Below are positions 27,496 through 36,854 of a stretch of DNA of 64,000 bases, in pieces. Origin of the DNA: CAYQIM01 sp964417555. Its GTDB lineage: Bacteria > Pseudomonadota > Gammaproteobacteria > Diplorickettsiales > Diplorickettsiaceae. A model generated the notes under the pieces. It did no database searches. It worked only from the letters and a program-made list of their open reading frames with translations, and had not been told where the DNA came from. The stretch is taken from the NCBI GenBank assembly GCA_964417555.1, contig CAYQIM010000059.1, forward strand, positions 120,062-184,061, in the 5' to 3' direction. The translations under genes and the position numbers were made by a program. Each line of letters begins with the position of its first letter. The first letter of the stretch is position 1.

Positions 27496-29503
27496 ACCAT
27501 CCCCTACGATATTAAAAAAAATTGCTCTCCTTAAAAAAAAAATCAATGAACAAAACTATCGCTACTACATCCTTGACGATCCGCTGATTAGCGATTCTAC
27601 TTTTGATAAGCTATTTCGCGACTTACAAGCATTAGAAGCACAATACCCTGAACTTATTACCGAAGACTCACCTACCCAACGTGTAGGTCCTACCCCTCTT
27701 ACAAGCTTTAAGCAAGTTGAACATGCTTTACTGATGCTTTCGCTGGATAACGCCTTCTCAGAGAAAGAGGTTTTAGCATTTAACAAACGTATTCAAGATA
27801 GGCTAGCCACCGATAAAGCCATTGAATACAGCTGTGAACCCAAACTTGATGGTATTGCCGTCAGCTTAAGCTATGAGCGAGGAAAATTAGTCCGGGCGGC
27901 AACACGAGGTGATGGAAATATCGGTGAAGATATTACGCTAAATATTCGAACTATCTTGAGTATTCCTCTACAATTACGTGGTCAGGATTATCCCGAAATC
28001 TTAGAAGTACGCGGTGAAGTTTATATTCCAAAAAAGCGCTTCCAACAACTTAACCAAAGACTACAACAAGCCGGTGAAAAAACCTTTGTTAATCCACGTA
28101 ATGCCGCCGCAGGAAGTTTACGTCAACTCGATCCAAAAATAACCGCACAGCGTCACCTAGCCTTTTTTACCCATAGTCTCGGTGAAATAAAAGAAGGGAA
28201 ACTAGCCACCACGCACACCGCTATTCTGCAACAATTCGAACAATGGGGCCTTCCTCGCTGTCCGCAAACACAAAGCGTTCAGGGTATTGATGCCTGTTTA
28301 GCTTACTACGACAAAATTGCAAAACAACGACTCAACTTACCTTATGAAATCGACGGTGTTGTCTATAAAGTAAATTCCCTTGCTCTCCAGCAACGTCTCG
28401 GCTTTATCTCACGTGCTCCCCGTTGGGCTTTAGCGCACAAATTTCCAGCGCAAGAAGAATTAAGCCGTGTATTAGCCATTGAATTTCAAGTGGGCCGTAC
28501 CGGCGCATTAACCCCTGTTGCACGCTTAGAACCCGTCTTTGTCGGAGGAGCGACGGTCAGCAATGCCACTTTACACAATATTGATGAGATCCAACGTAAA
28601 GATATACGCATAGGGGATACTGTTGTAGTACGTCGTGCCGGTGATGTCATTCCAAAAGTGGTTCGTGTGATAATAGAAAAACGCCCCCCCCATACCCTTC
28701 CTGTACAATTACCCAAGCAATGCCCCGTCTGTGGCTCCGAGGTAACCAAATTACCCTCAGAAGCTGCCGCCCGCTGCAATGGTGCCTTATATTGCTCTGC
28801 ACAACTTAAAGAAGCGATCAAGCATTTTGCTTCTCGTAAGGCCATGAATATTGAAGGCTTAGGCGATAAAATAATTGACCAGCTCGTTGAAAAAGCGGTA
28901 ATTAAAAATGTAGCTGACTTATATACGCTAACCGCACCCCAGCTCGCCCATTTAGAGCGCCTAGGCGAAAAATCAGCCGCTAAGTTATGTCAGTCCATTA
29001 CCCGCAGTAAAAAAACAGCCTTTGCACGCTTTCTTTATGCATTAGGCATTCGTGATGTAGGCATTTCCACAGCGACAAATCTTGCCAATCACTTTCAGCA
29101 GCTTAGTTCATTAATGCAAGCCGATAGAGAAACGCTGCAGTCACTTTCCGATATTGGTCCTATTGTCGCCACCCATATTAAAAAATTTTTTACCCAAACG
29201 CATAATCAAGAAATTATCCAAAGGCTTCTTGATTCCGGAGTCCACTGGCCAAAACCAGGTGCAAAAAAACATTCGCTATTAACTCATAAAATCTTTGTTT
29301 TAACAGGTAGTTTAGCGCATTTAACACGTGAAGAAGCCACTCATCGACTGCAAGAACAAGGAGCAAAAGTTAGTCAGAGCGTCTCAAAAAAGACAGATTA
29401 TATTGTGGTTGGGACCGATCCAGGCTCAAAATTTACGCAAGCAAAAAAATTAGGCGTGACAGCCTTAACGGAGGAAGCGTTTCTCAAACTATTAAAACAA
29501 TAA
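27482..29503 (+). CDS. ligA: NAD-dependent DNA ligase
   Basis: A 673-aa enzyme that seals nicks in replication and repair. Features in order: Ia domain (YRYYILDDPLISD), the adenylation site with nucleophile K121 in EPKLDGIA, OB fold (QVGRTGALTPVARLEPV), four-Cys zinc finger (CPVC...CNGALYC), HhH repeats (GDKIIDQL, GIRDVGISTA, SLSDIGPIV) and a C-terminal BRCT domain (LTGSLAHLTREEATHRL). Length is normal. Translation is probably coupled to zipA. Confidence 0.97.
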   Translation: MPMPKPSPTILKKIALLKKKINEQNYRYYILDDPLISDSTFDKLFRDLQALEAQYPELITEDSPTQRVGPTPLTSFKQVEHALLMLSLDNAFSEKEVLAFNKRIQDRLATDKAIEYSCEPKLDGIAVSLSYERGKLVRAATRGDGNIGEDITLNIRTILSIPLQLRGQDYPEILEVRGEVYIPKKRFQQLNQRLQQAGEKTFVNPRNAAAGSLRQLDPKITAQRHLAFFTHSLGEIKEGKLATTHTAILQQFEQWGLPRCPQTQSVQGIDACLAYYDKIAKQRLNLPYEIDGVVYKVNSLALQQRLGFISRAPRWALAHKFPAQEELSRVLAIEFQVGRTGALTPVARLEPVFVGGATVSNATLHNIDEIQRKDIRIGDTVVVRRAGDVIPKVVRVIIEKRPPHTLPVQLPKQCPVCGSEVTKLPSEAAARCNGALYCSAQLKEAIKHFASRKAMNIEGLGDKIIDQLVEKAVIKNVADLYTLTAPQLAHLERLGEKSAAKLCQSITRSKKTAFARFLYALGIRDVGISTATNLANHFQQLSSLMQADRETLQSLSDIGPIVATHIKKFFTQTHNQEIIQRLLDSGVHWPKPGAKKHSLLTHKIFVLTGSLAHLTREEATHRLQEQGAKVSQSVSKKTDYIVVGTDPGSKFTQAKKLGVTALTEEAFLKLLKQ

Positions 29504-29570
29504 TTTGTCAGAATTATAACCACGAAACTGCTGTTTTCATAGGTAACTTTGCTTTTAATTCAAGTTCGTA

Positions 29571-29599
29571 TTGACATTTAACAGCTTATACAGTTTATT
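29571..29599 (+). promoter_or_regulatory. Candidate promoter of the two-component operon
   Basis: A perfect -35 TTGACA (29571-29576), a 17-bp spacer and TTTATT (29594-29599) lie about 190 bp upstream of the response regulator start, inside the 283-bp gap after ligA. The rest of the gap holds no other feature I can name. Confidence 0.4.
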
Positions 29600-29786
29600 A
29601 GACCCCTTTGTTAAAGTGTAACCTTGACCTACAGGGTAGTAGCAACAAGTCTTTGCTTTATTTACCTGTGTTAGTAGGTACTTTACTTATTCAATCGTAA
29701 TTAAAATACGGATTTGAAAAAATCCTATAAAAACTGATTTTAAAACCAACCTCGCGCTAAAAAATAATAACAATAAAGAGGCAAAT

Positions 29787-30458
29787 ATGCGTATTCTTTT
29801 AGTTGAAGATGATGAGTCCCTAGGAGATGGCATTTACAAAGGGCTTAAACACTACGGCTATACTGTCGACTGGCTTACGGACGGTCGAACCGCTTTGAGC
29901 TTTATCAAAGTAGAAGCCTTTGACGTTATTTTGCTTGATTTAAACTTGCCTGGCTTACCTGGCCTAACGGTTCTAAACGAAATGCGAAGTGCGGGCGTAA
30001 CAACCCCTGTTCTTATTCTAACTGCACGTCATGCGGTAGAAGATAGGATAAAAGGCTTAGATAGTGGCGCTGACGATTACTTAACTAAACCTTTTGATTT
30101 AGACGAATTATCCGCGAGAATTCGGGCTTTACAACGACGTTTTTCGAGTAATCGTGCTGTCTCTATTTTAACCTATCGCGACATAGAACTTGATCCAAGC
30201 GCATTTACTGTCACTGCTAAGGGCCAAGAGATAAACCTTTCTCGCCGAGAATTCAGCCTACTACAAAAATTACTAGAAAACGCAGGCCATGTCATCTCTC
30301 GTGACTCGTTAAATCAATGCCTGTATGGATGGGATGACGAAATTGATAGTAATACGCTTGAGGTACATGTCCATAATATACGGAAAAAACTTGCCGGAAT
30401 TAATTTTATTCGTACTATTCGTGGCGTGGGTTATATGGCAGAAAAGGAAAATAATTGA
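29787..30458 (+). CDS. OmpR-family response regulator (QseB/PmrA-like)
   Basis: A 223-aa protein: receiver domain with E7, D8, D9, the phosphoacceptor D51 (LLDLNLPG), T79 region (LILTARH) and K101 (LTKPFD), then a winged-helix C-terminal domain (SRREFSLLQKLLENAG, TLEVHVHNIRKKL, IRTIRGVGYM). AAGAGG precedes the ATG. The sensor kinase gene follows with overlap. The layout and the kinase architecture resemble QseBC/PmrAB. The stimulus and regulon cannot be deduced. Confidence 0.92.
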   Translation: MRILLVEDDESLGDGIYKGLKHYGYTVDWLTDGRTALSFIKVEAFDVILLDLNLPGLPGLTVLNEMRSAGVTTPVLILTARHAVEDRIKGLDSGADDYLTKPFDLDELSARIRALQRRFSSNRAVSILTYRDIELDPSAFTVTAKGQEINLSRREFSLLQKLLENAGHVISRDSLNQCLYGWDDEIDSNTLEVHVHNIRKKLAGINFIRTIRGVGYMAEKENN

Positions 30459-31879
30459 TGTATACCATACTATCCATCAGACAATTTTTATTATTCAATT
30501 TACTGACTACGATAATCGCTACAATCATCATCACCGCATTTGGTAATTATTATATTGACTGTCAAGCGATGAATGACAGCCTGGATAATTTATTAGTAGA
30601 AACCGGCTGCTTACTCAAAACGATCACCAATACACCCCATCTCCTGACTCCATCTAAACTAAAGGCGATTCAATCACAATTAAATGCTACACCGTTCCCT
30701 AAAAAAAACTTTTGTCACACTACAGATTTAAATACTAATGAAATAATTCAAAAGGATAATCGTTATAAATTTCAATTATGGGATGGCGACGGTAAACTCC
30801 TATTAAACTCACCTCATTCACCCGCACTACCATTAATCGGCAAACCTGGACTCAGTGATAAAATCATTGATGGTAAAAAATGGCGTACTTTTACTATTTA
30901 TGATCGCCATCGCGGTGTGATTCTTGCCATTGCAGAACAATATAGCTTGCGTCATAGCATGATTCGACACATGCTCATTGATGACACGTATCTTACACTA
31001 CTCATTTACCCTTTATCGGGACTTTTCATTTGGCTTATCATCGGCAGTGGTTTAAAAAGCATTCGCTTTTTTGCCAAAGAAGTCGCTGAACGTGCCGCCG
31101 ATCACCTTGAGCCCGTTGATCTGAATGAGGTCCCGATAGAAATTAGTCCCTTAGTTGATGAACTAAATAAGCTCTTTTTGCGTTTACAACAAGCCTTCGA
31201 ACGTGAACAACGCTTTGCTGCTGATGCCGCGCATGAACTCCACACACCACTCGCGGCATTAAAAACCCAAGCTCAACTTGCCCTGAAAGCAGCGGATCCG
31301 CAAGAATGTTATACCCATTTAAAACAAGTCATTGCTAGCGTAGATCGTAGTACACACGTCATCCAACAATTATTGACACTCTGTCGCCTAAGCCCCGAAA
31401 CTATTATGCCAGAGCACTTTACCCAGGTTAATTTGGCACGAATAGCCGCTGAAATCATTGCGCAATTAGCACCCCAAGCTGTGTTAAAACAAATTGAAAT
31501 TGAACTTATCGCCAAAGACCCTGAATATAAGCTGTTAGGAAATTCTACCGGTTTACATGTACTAATTCGTAATCTGGTTGATAATGCTATTCGCTATACA
31601 CCACGCGGAGGGATGGTTAAGGTCATCATTTCAAATCTATCTGATACGCTTCTTTTACAAGTGATCGATAATGGCCCTGGAATTCCTTTAAAATTACGTT
31701 CACGTGTATTTGAGCGTTTTTTCCGTGTATTAGGAAATAGTGCACAAGGAAGTGGCTTGGGACTTGCTATTGTTGAGCAAATTACAAATCTCCATCAAGG
31801 TTCGATTCATTTAGGCAAACCCGATGAGGGAACAGGACTCAAGGTAGAAGTTAGATTTCCTAAAAATAGTTCACTGTAG
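30458..31879 (+). CDS. Sensor histidine kinase (QseC/PmrB-like)
   Basis: The frame can start at TTG 30455 or ATG 30458; the ATG has AAGGA at proper distance. Residues 9-30 and about 180-200 are transmembrane helices bounding a periplasmic sensor region of about 150 aa with no family signature. A HAMP-like linker, DHp helix with H259 in DAAHELHTPL, and the ATPase boxes NLVDNAIRYTP (N), DNGPGIP (G1), FERFFRV (F) and GSGLGLAIV (G2) are all intact. It phosphorylates the regulator encoded immediately upstream. Confidence 0.92.
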   Translation: MYTILSIRQFLLFNLLTTIIATIIITAFGNYYIDCQAMNDSLDNLLVETGCLLKTITNTPHLLTPSKLKAIQSQLNATPFPKKNFCHTTDLNTNEIIQKDNRYKFQLWDGDGKLLLNSPHSPALPLIGKPGLSDKIIDGKKWRTFTIYDRHRGVILAIAEQYSLRHSMIRHMLIDDTYLTLLIYPLSGLFIWLIIGSGLKSIRFFAKEVAERAADHLEPVDLNEVPIEISPLVDELNKLFLRLQQAFEREQRFAADAAHELHTPLAALKTQAQLALKAADPQECYTHLKQVIASVDRSTHVIQQLLTLCRLSPETIMPEHFTQVNLARIAAEIIAQLAPQAVLKQIEIELIAKDPEYKLLGNSTGLHVLIRNLVDNAIRYTPRGGMVKVIISNLSDTLLLQVIDNGPGIPLKLRSRVFERFFRVLGNSAQGSGLGLAIVEQITNLHQGSIHLGKPDEGTGLKVEVRFPKNSSL

Positions 31880-31915
31880 TTTATTGTTAGATAATTTCAG
31901 ATAATTAAAAAGTAA

Positions 31916-31943
31916 AAGGGTATTGCGGATTAACAATACCCTT
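31916..31943. terminator. Hairpin terminator between the kinase and the WCA-like gene
   Basis: AAGGGTATTG (31916-31925) and CAATACCCTT (31934-31943) form a perfect 10-bp stem with an 8-nt loop. On the reverse strand the stem is followed by TTTACTTTTTAATT, so it terminates the 31973-33469 gene and may also end the kinase transcript. Confidence 0.75.
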
Positions 31944-31972
31944 AAACAAACCATTCAACCTACGGTTCCAAC

Positions 31973-33469
31973 TCAAGCACCTGCCTGTAAAGAAGGCATT
32001 GGACTATTTTCCACTGCAGAAGAAATGGGTGGTTTGGAAAAAAATCCCTGAGCCAACAACTTAGCTTTCATATCACTCACAGTACTTGGGATAGCAGATT
32101 TGTCATCCGAACCACTTTGATTGCCAGAATCTGTACCTGAATGACTTTCAGCAGAATTAGACACGTTTGAACTGGGTTTTGGCGCCAAACTAGGCTTTGG
32201 TGGAAGCGCGGGCTTTGATGAAATCACCCCCTCTGATCTAGACCGCTCATCTGTAACTTCAGGCTTTGGTGTTGACATTGGCAACGGTTCAGCCTGCACA
32301 GGATTCAAAGGAGTATTAGCCGAATCATTAGCAGCCGCAAGAGGTACGCTGACTGTGGATTTAGGTTGTTCTTTTTTATGTCTTCTTTTAACTCGTTTTT
32401 TTGGTTTTTTAGTGCTTGTTTCCCCATCGTCCCACTCGCTATCATTTGAATGTGAATTATTCGATCTTTCACTTTCTGTATCACTTGGCATCAATGCTAT
32501 ACGTCTTTGCAAAATAATAGCCACACCACTTTGTTCACCTGGCTTTTTATCTTTATTTTTAGGATCCCTTTCCTCTGGCAGCCCAACACGGTTCTTAAAT
32601 TGAAAGTTAGCAGCACCTCCTGTTCCATTTATCGCGGCAAGCAAACTTGTCCTATCCCCCTTGTTTGCTGGCGTAGCAGGCGGTGCTGATGCCGGTTGTG
32701 TTACTCCATCACTACTTCCAGAAGGAGGAGGTGGTGGTGGAGGCGCAGCGGCTGCAGTCTGTTGTACCGGCGTAGTATTACTTACAGGAGGCAGCGGCGG
32801 TGTTGGTTGCACAGCGGCTGCAGGTTGAGTCTGCGCAGGCAGTGTTGCAGGAATCGCAGGAATCGACACTTCAGCTGAAGCTTTTAATTCATTTAAACGT
32901 TCCCCTTCTCCGGCAGCCCTTTTAATAATGTAATTTAAAGCTTGCAACGAATCTTCATTTTTAGATAAATCAACACTTTCTAACACTTTGTAGGATGTGG
33001 CAGATAAAGCCTTAAACTTTTCAACGGAAGCGGTAAAAGCTTCATCCTGCTCTAATTTTGGATTTATGAAAATCTCAGACCAGACAACTCTATTAAAAAT
33101 CCATTTAAGCCAATTAATTGGATTAAATTTTGAATGGGTTTTATGCACAGTACTAGCCGGTAGTAAATTTTTAAAAACAAATTCTGCACCATATCGCTCA
33201 GCCGCAAAAAATAAAAAATATCCTAAAGCTTGAAGATTTTTTTCTGCCACTTCTGTTTTAATTGGAGCTCCATCTTCATTAAAAATGGAAGAAAAATTAT
33301 ACTCTCGAATATAATTAACAACGCTTTCTTTGCTTATTGCACTTAATTCATTTAAAAAATTCTTAGTGATATTTTTTAGTAAAAAATTATAACTTGATTG
33401 TTTTACACCCAGTTTTTCAATTTCCTGTTCATATTTACTTGCTAATTTTATCAATTTATTCTGAACCAT
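31973..33469 (-). CDS. Putative actin-nucleation effector: polyproline, WH2-like, central-like and acidic-Trp motifs (498 aa)
   Basis: Residues 1-200 are a helical domain of unknown type, shared with the broken neighbour. From about 203 the chain is proline-rich (TPPLPP, AAPPPPPPPSG at 242-251). Next come GDRTSLLAAINGTGG (271-285), close to the WH2 helix pattern (RxxLLxxI); SGVAIILQRRIALMPSD (314-330), close to the WASP central motif (SGIVGALMxVMQKR); and an acidic run ending DSEWDDGE with W346. This is the order proline-rich/WH2/central/acidic of Arp2/3 activators such as N-WASP and Rickettsia RickA. A basic patch (KKPKKRVKRRHKK) and PxxP motifs (ALPPKPSLAPKP) follow. The WH2 lacks a clear LKKV. 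There is no signal peptide; a Dot/Icm-type route would be expected. Function is inferred from motifs only. Confidence 0.6.
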   Translation of the reverse strand: MVQNKLIKLASKYEQEIEKLGVKQSSYNFLLKNITKNFLNELSAISKESVVNYIREYNFSSIFNEDGAPIKTEVAEKNLQALGYFLFFAAERYGAEFVFKNLLPASTVHKTHSKFNPINWLKWIFNRVVWSEIFINPKLEQDEAFTASVEKFKALSATSYKVLESVDLSKNEDSLQALNYIIKRAAGEGERLNELKASAEVSIPAIPATLPAQTQPAAAVQPTPPLPPVSNTTPVQQTAAAAPPPPPPPSGSSDGVTQPASAPPATPANKGDRTSLLAAINGTGGAANFQFKNRVGLPEERDPKNKDKKPGEQSGVAIILQRRIALMPSDTESERSNNSHSNDSEWDDGETSTKKPKKRVKRRHKKEQPKSTVSVPLAAANDSANTPLNPVQAEPLPMSTPKPEVTDERSRSEGVISSKPALPPKPSLAPKPSSNVSNSAESHSGTDSGNQSGSDDKSAIPSTVSDMKAKLLAQGFFSKPPISSAVENSPMPSLQAGA

Positions 33470-33782
33470 AAGTGCCTCTTTTTATTATTATAAAATTGAA
33501 TATATATAAAATATTTTAAATTAAAATTTAAAAAAATTAATAAAAAAATTTCAAAAGCAATTATATTTATAAATCAATTTATGTCAAATTAATTTAAAAG
33601 AATAAATAAAAGAATAACAAAAAATTATTAATTAATTAAATAAAAACACTTCAAAAAAATACCAGAAAAATAAGATTAAAAAAATAATTTAGAAGCAGTA
33701 GAAAAATTATTAGTTTAATTATTTATCTACTGCTCACGAATTAAAGATGGGCAGTTGCTATCAATAACTGTTGCTACATAAC
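33470..33782. other. AT-rich intergenic region (313 bp), no gene seen
   Basis: The stretch is almost wholly A and T with many short poly-A and TTAATTAA-like strings. It must hold the promoter of the 31973-33469 gene but no clear boxes stand out. No open frame or RNA gene is supported. Confidence 0.5.
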
Positions 33783-34846
33783 CTAACGAGAAGGAACAAA
33801 TGGCGGTATCTCAGAGATATGACTATCACTCATTTCGTCTTTATTCTGACCATTACCCAAAACTCCTATCAAAGATCCGGCAAGCATAGCGGCCGTAATG
33901 CCCGACATACTTGTCGATCGTCTAATTCCACCAGTTCTCTCCGATATAATCGCTGTAGACCCTGACACACTTGCCGATCGCTTTATACCAGCGGTTCTTT
34001 CCAATGCAATCGTAAATTCTGGTACATTCGCTGATCGGCTATCGCCTACTCCATTTCCTAGATTTAGCTCCAGAAGATTCGCATAAATAGGTTCTACTGA
34101 CTCATTGGCGCTAGAAGCATCATCATCCCAGTCCTCAGCATCATCCCAGTCCTCATTATCCGACATGTCAGAATAAGTTGGGCACTTTCTAGACTTCCAA
34201 TCTTGATTGCGTTCAATCGTCTTTTTTTCCAGCTCTCTTGCTTTAACAATTTCGTCTGATAAAATTTTTCGGCAGCCCGCAAGATTTTCTGAAGGTTTGA
34301 GATATTTTTTAAGGGTTTTTTGACAAACAATAGCTATATTATTAAAAAAACTTTGGTCTCTATCAAAATAAGGCAGTTCTTTTCTATCTTGCCATTTCCT
34401 TATGCCAATAACGGCTTGTGATAATTGCTGATTTGAAACCAAGTCGTTCTTTATATTAATTTTCGGGTTACGAAATAAAGAAATAAATTTAGTTATCAAA
34501 GTGTAAAATATGCCCATTTCGCTCTTCTTAACAGAACTAGGCAGTAAATCTTTTACCAATACATCAATACCATACTTATTAATGGCTAAGGTCATTATAC
34601 AAGCTAGAATTTGAAGATCTATATTAGAGCTATCAAGTGTGTTTTCTTCTTCATTAATCCCCTACAATGAATTAAAATTATATTCTTTAATATATTCAAA
34701 ACTTTTCTTATAAGATAAAGCTTCTATATCATTAAAAAAATCTTCACAGCACGCCTGTAATAGACTATAAAAATCGGGGCTTTCGCGTTTAGTTTTTCAC
34801 GCCTTTCTTTAAATTCAATTAAAATATCGGCATAGCGCTTCCTCAT
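33783..34846 (-). pseudogene. Broken paralogue of the actin-nucleator-like gene
   Basis: The ATG at 34846 (MRKRYADILIEF) has GAGG 9 nt upstream. A frame loss at an A5 run (T5 at 34793-34797) and an in-frame TAG (34664-34662) interrupt it. Reading through gives FYSLLQACCEDFFNDIEALS...IKEYNFNSL...YGIDVLVKDLLPSS, parallel to FLLKNITKNFLNELSAIS...IREYNFSSI...YGAEFVFKNLLPAS of the 31973-33469 product. The intact 3' part (33783-34595) contains NEDWDDAEDWDDD, two acidic-Trp motifs, and two copies of a RSxSxSGxTA unit. There is no polyproline tract. A shorter 270-aa product could start at the ATG at 34595. Confidence 0.7.
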
Positions 34847-35073
34847 AAACAAAACCTCACTGTTGTTATTATTTATAAAAATTAAATATAAAAAAATAAA
34901 TATTTAATTGTCTTTTTTAGCGAAAAAAATATTAACCTCGAAAATTAATATTGTCAAATTAATTAATAAAATATATTAATAATATTTATAAAAATTAATT
35001 TAATCAAGCGAATAAATTAGCTTATTTTTAATGAAAAATAATCTAAAAATAAATATTAACTATTAACTATTTT

Positions 35074-36726
35074 TTAATTTTTTTTCAATATTTTTCCTAA
35101 AGAAGATTTAGGCAGATGATTAATAAATACGATTTTGGCGGGTAATTTATAGGCGGTCAGATAATGACGACAATAAGCTAATAATTCTTTTTCAGTTAAA
35201 CTAGTATTGCGACGCACAATGAATGCCTTGACCGCTTCACCAGTAGTTTCAGAAGGAATACCTATGACAGCAACTTCGCTGACTTTAGGATGCTTTTGGA
35301 TAATAGCTTCTATTTCAGCAGGGTAAACATTAAATCCTGAAACAAGAATTAACTCTTTCTTACGACCCACGATATAAACGAATCCTTGTTGATCTAAACG
35401 CGCTAAATCACCTGTCAGCAGCCAACCCGCTTTATCAAATGGCATCACTGTTTCTGAATCCTGCGACCAATACGCCTTCATCACTTGTGGACCTTTAACC
35501 GATAATTCGCCTACCTCCCCTAAGGCTACTTCATGGCCCTGCTCATCCTGTAAGAGGATATTGGTAGATGGCAAAGGCAGACCGACATGATTTCCTGCGG
35601 CAATCAAATCCCAGGGAGGTGCGCAAACAACAGGTGAAGCTTCAGTAAGACCATAACCTTCTAATAACAGTTTCCCTGTCACTTGCTTCCAACGTTCTTT
35701 CACCGAAGTTTGCAATGGTGCACCACCGCCTAATGCAATCTTTAGAAAACTAAAATCTAGTTGTGAAAATGCTGTTTGCTTTAATAGTGCCTTGAATAAG
35801 GTATTGACTCCCAACAACACACTAAAACGGTGTCTGGTTAATACACGGATTAATTGTTTAATATCTCTCGCATCTGGAATTAAGACATTATTTGCACCCA
35901 GCCGTAATCCCATTAAACCATTAACCATTAGAGAAAAAATATGATAAAGCGGCAAAGCCGTAATCATGGTTTCTGATCTTTCTTTTAAAATAGGTCTTAC
36001 CCAAACGGTTAGCTGTTCAATATTCGCCAACATATTACGGTGCGTCAACATGGCGGCCTTCGGCTTTCCGGTAGTACCGCCCGTATATTGTAAAAAAGCA
36101 ATATCTTCATTTTGAATAGCGACAGGTCTCAAACGTAAACGACTGCCGTCTTTTAAACTTTTCAAAAATTTAATCGTTGAACAATGGCTAGCTTGCCGTC
36201 GACCATTTTTAATCAGTCGTTGTGCAAACCAACTCACTACCCAAGAATGTGGCCAAGCTAATAGATCACCTAAATCGCTGCTAATCACGTATTTAATGTG
36301 TGTTCCTTTTAATGCATGCGCTAAGGTTGGCAGAAAATTTGCCAATATAACAATTACTTCGGCTTGAGAGTGTTTAATTTGTTGAATAAGCTCTGGAGTT
36401 GTATACAGTGGATTCACATTCACCACTGTCAAGCCCGCTTGTAGCACACCAAAAACAGCTACCATATACTGCGGACAATTAGGAAGCATCAATGCCACCC
36501 TACTCCCTTTTTTTAATCTGCATTGCTTTTGTAAATAGGTCGCAAAATTCTCACTCAATTTTGCCCACTCTTGATAATTGATCGATCTATTAAAAAAACT
36601 GAGTGCTGGCAAACTTTTAAATTTTTTGCAGGAATCATCAAATAAAGCATTGAGCGAAGAATAAACATCCGGATTAATTTCAGCAGGGACTTGTTGCTGG
36701 TAACGATTTAACCAAATCTTTTCCAT
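35074..36726 (-). CDS. fadD: Long-chain fatty-acid-CoA ligase
   Basis: A 550-aa member of the adenylate-forming superfamily that activates fatty acids to acyl-CoA through an acyl-AMP. The ATP/AMP-binding motif is YTGGTTGKPKAAML (from about residue 214), followed by EGYGLTEASPV and the hinge GWLLTGDLARLDQQGFVYIVGRKKELILVSGFNVYPAEIE with the FACS signature. The invariant Lys near the C-terminus is in LPKSSLGKILKK. Length matches FadD. It is divergent from minC. Confidence 0.92.
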   Translation of the reverse strand: MEKIWLNRYQQQVPAEINPDVYSSLNALFDDSCKKFKSLPALSFFNRSINYQEWAKLSENFATYLQKQCRLKKGSRVALMLPNCPQYMVAVFGVLQAGLTVVNVNPLYTTPELIQQIKHSQAEVIVILANFLPTLAHALKGTHIKYVISSDLGDLLAWPHSWVVSWFAQRLIKNGRRQASHCSTIKFLKSLKDGSRLRLRPVAIQNEDIAFLQYTGGTTGKPKAAMLTHRNMLANIEQLTVWVRPILKERSETMITALPLYHIFSLMVNGLMGLRLGANNVLIPDARDIKQLIRVLTRHRFSVLLGVNTLFKALLKQTAFSQLDFSFLKIALGGGAPLQTSVKERWKQVTGKLLLEGYGLTEASPVVCAPPWDLIAAGNHVGLPLPSTNILLQDEQGHEVALGEVGELSVKGPQVMKAYWSQDSETVMPFDKAGWLLTGDLARLDQQGFVYIVGRKKELILVSGFNVYPAEIEAIIQKHPKVSEVAVIGIPSETTGEAVKAFIVRRNTSLTEKELLAYCRHYLTAYKLPAKIVFINHLPKSSLGKILKKN

Positions 36727-36803
36727 TTCTCACCCTATACTCCTTGATTGTAACTGGGCTTACGATACGCACCTTGGACCAAACTAAGCTGGTTCTTTTA
36801 GTA

Positions 36804-36809
36804 TATAAT
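36804..36809 (+). promoter_or_regulatory. Candidate -10 box of minC
   Basis: TATAAT (inside TATATAATG) lies 46 bp before the minC ATG at 36855. No good -35 is visible at 16-18 bp, so the assignment is weak. It supports the downstream start at 36855 over the longer frame from 36744. Confidence 0.35.
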
Positions 36810-36854
36810 GTTTACTCTTATTTTCGATATCGCGTCATCATAGGTAAATTTTTT

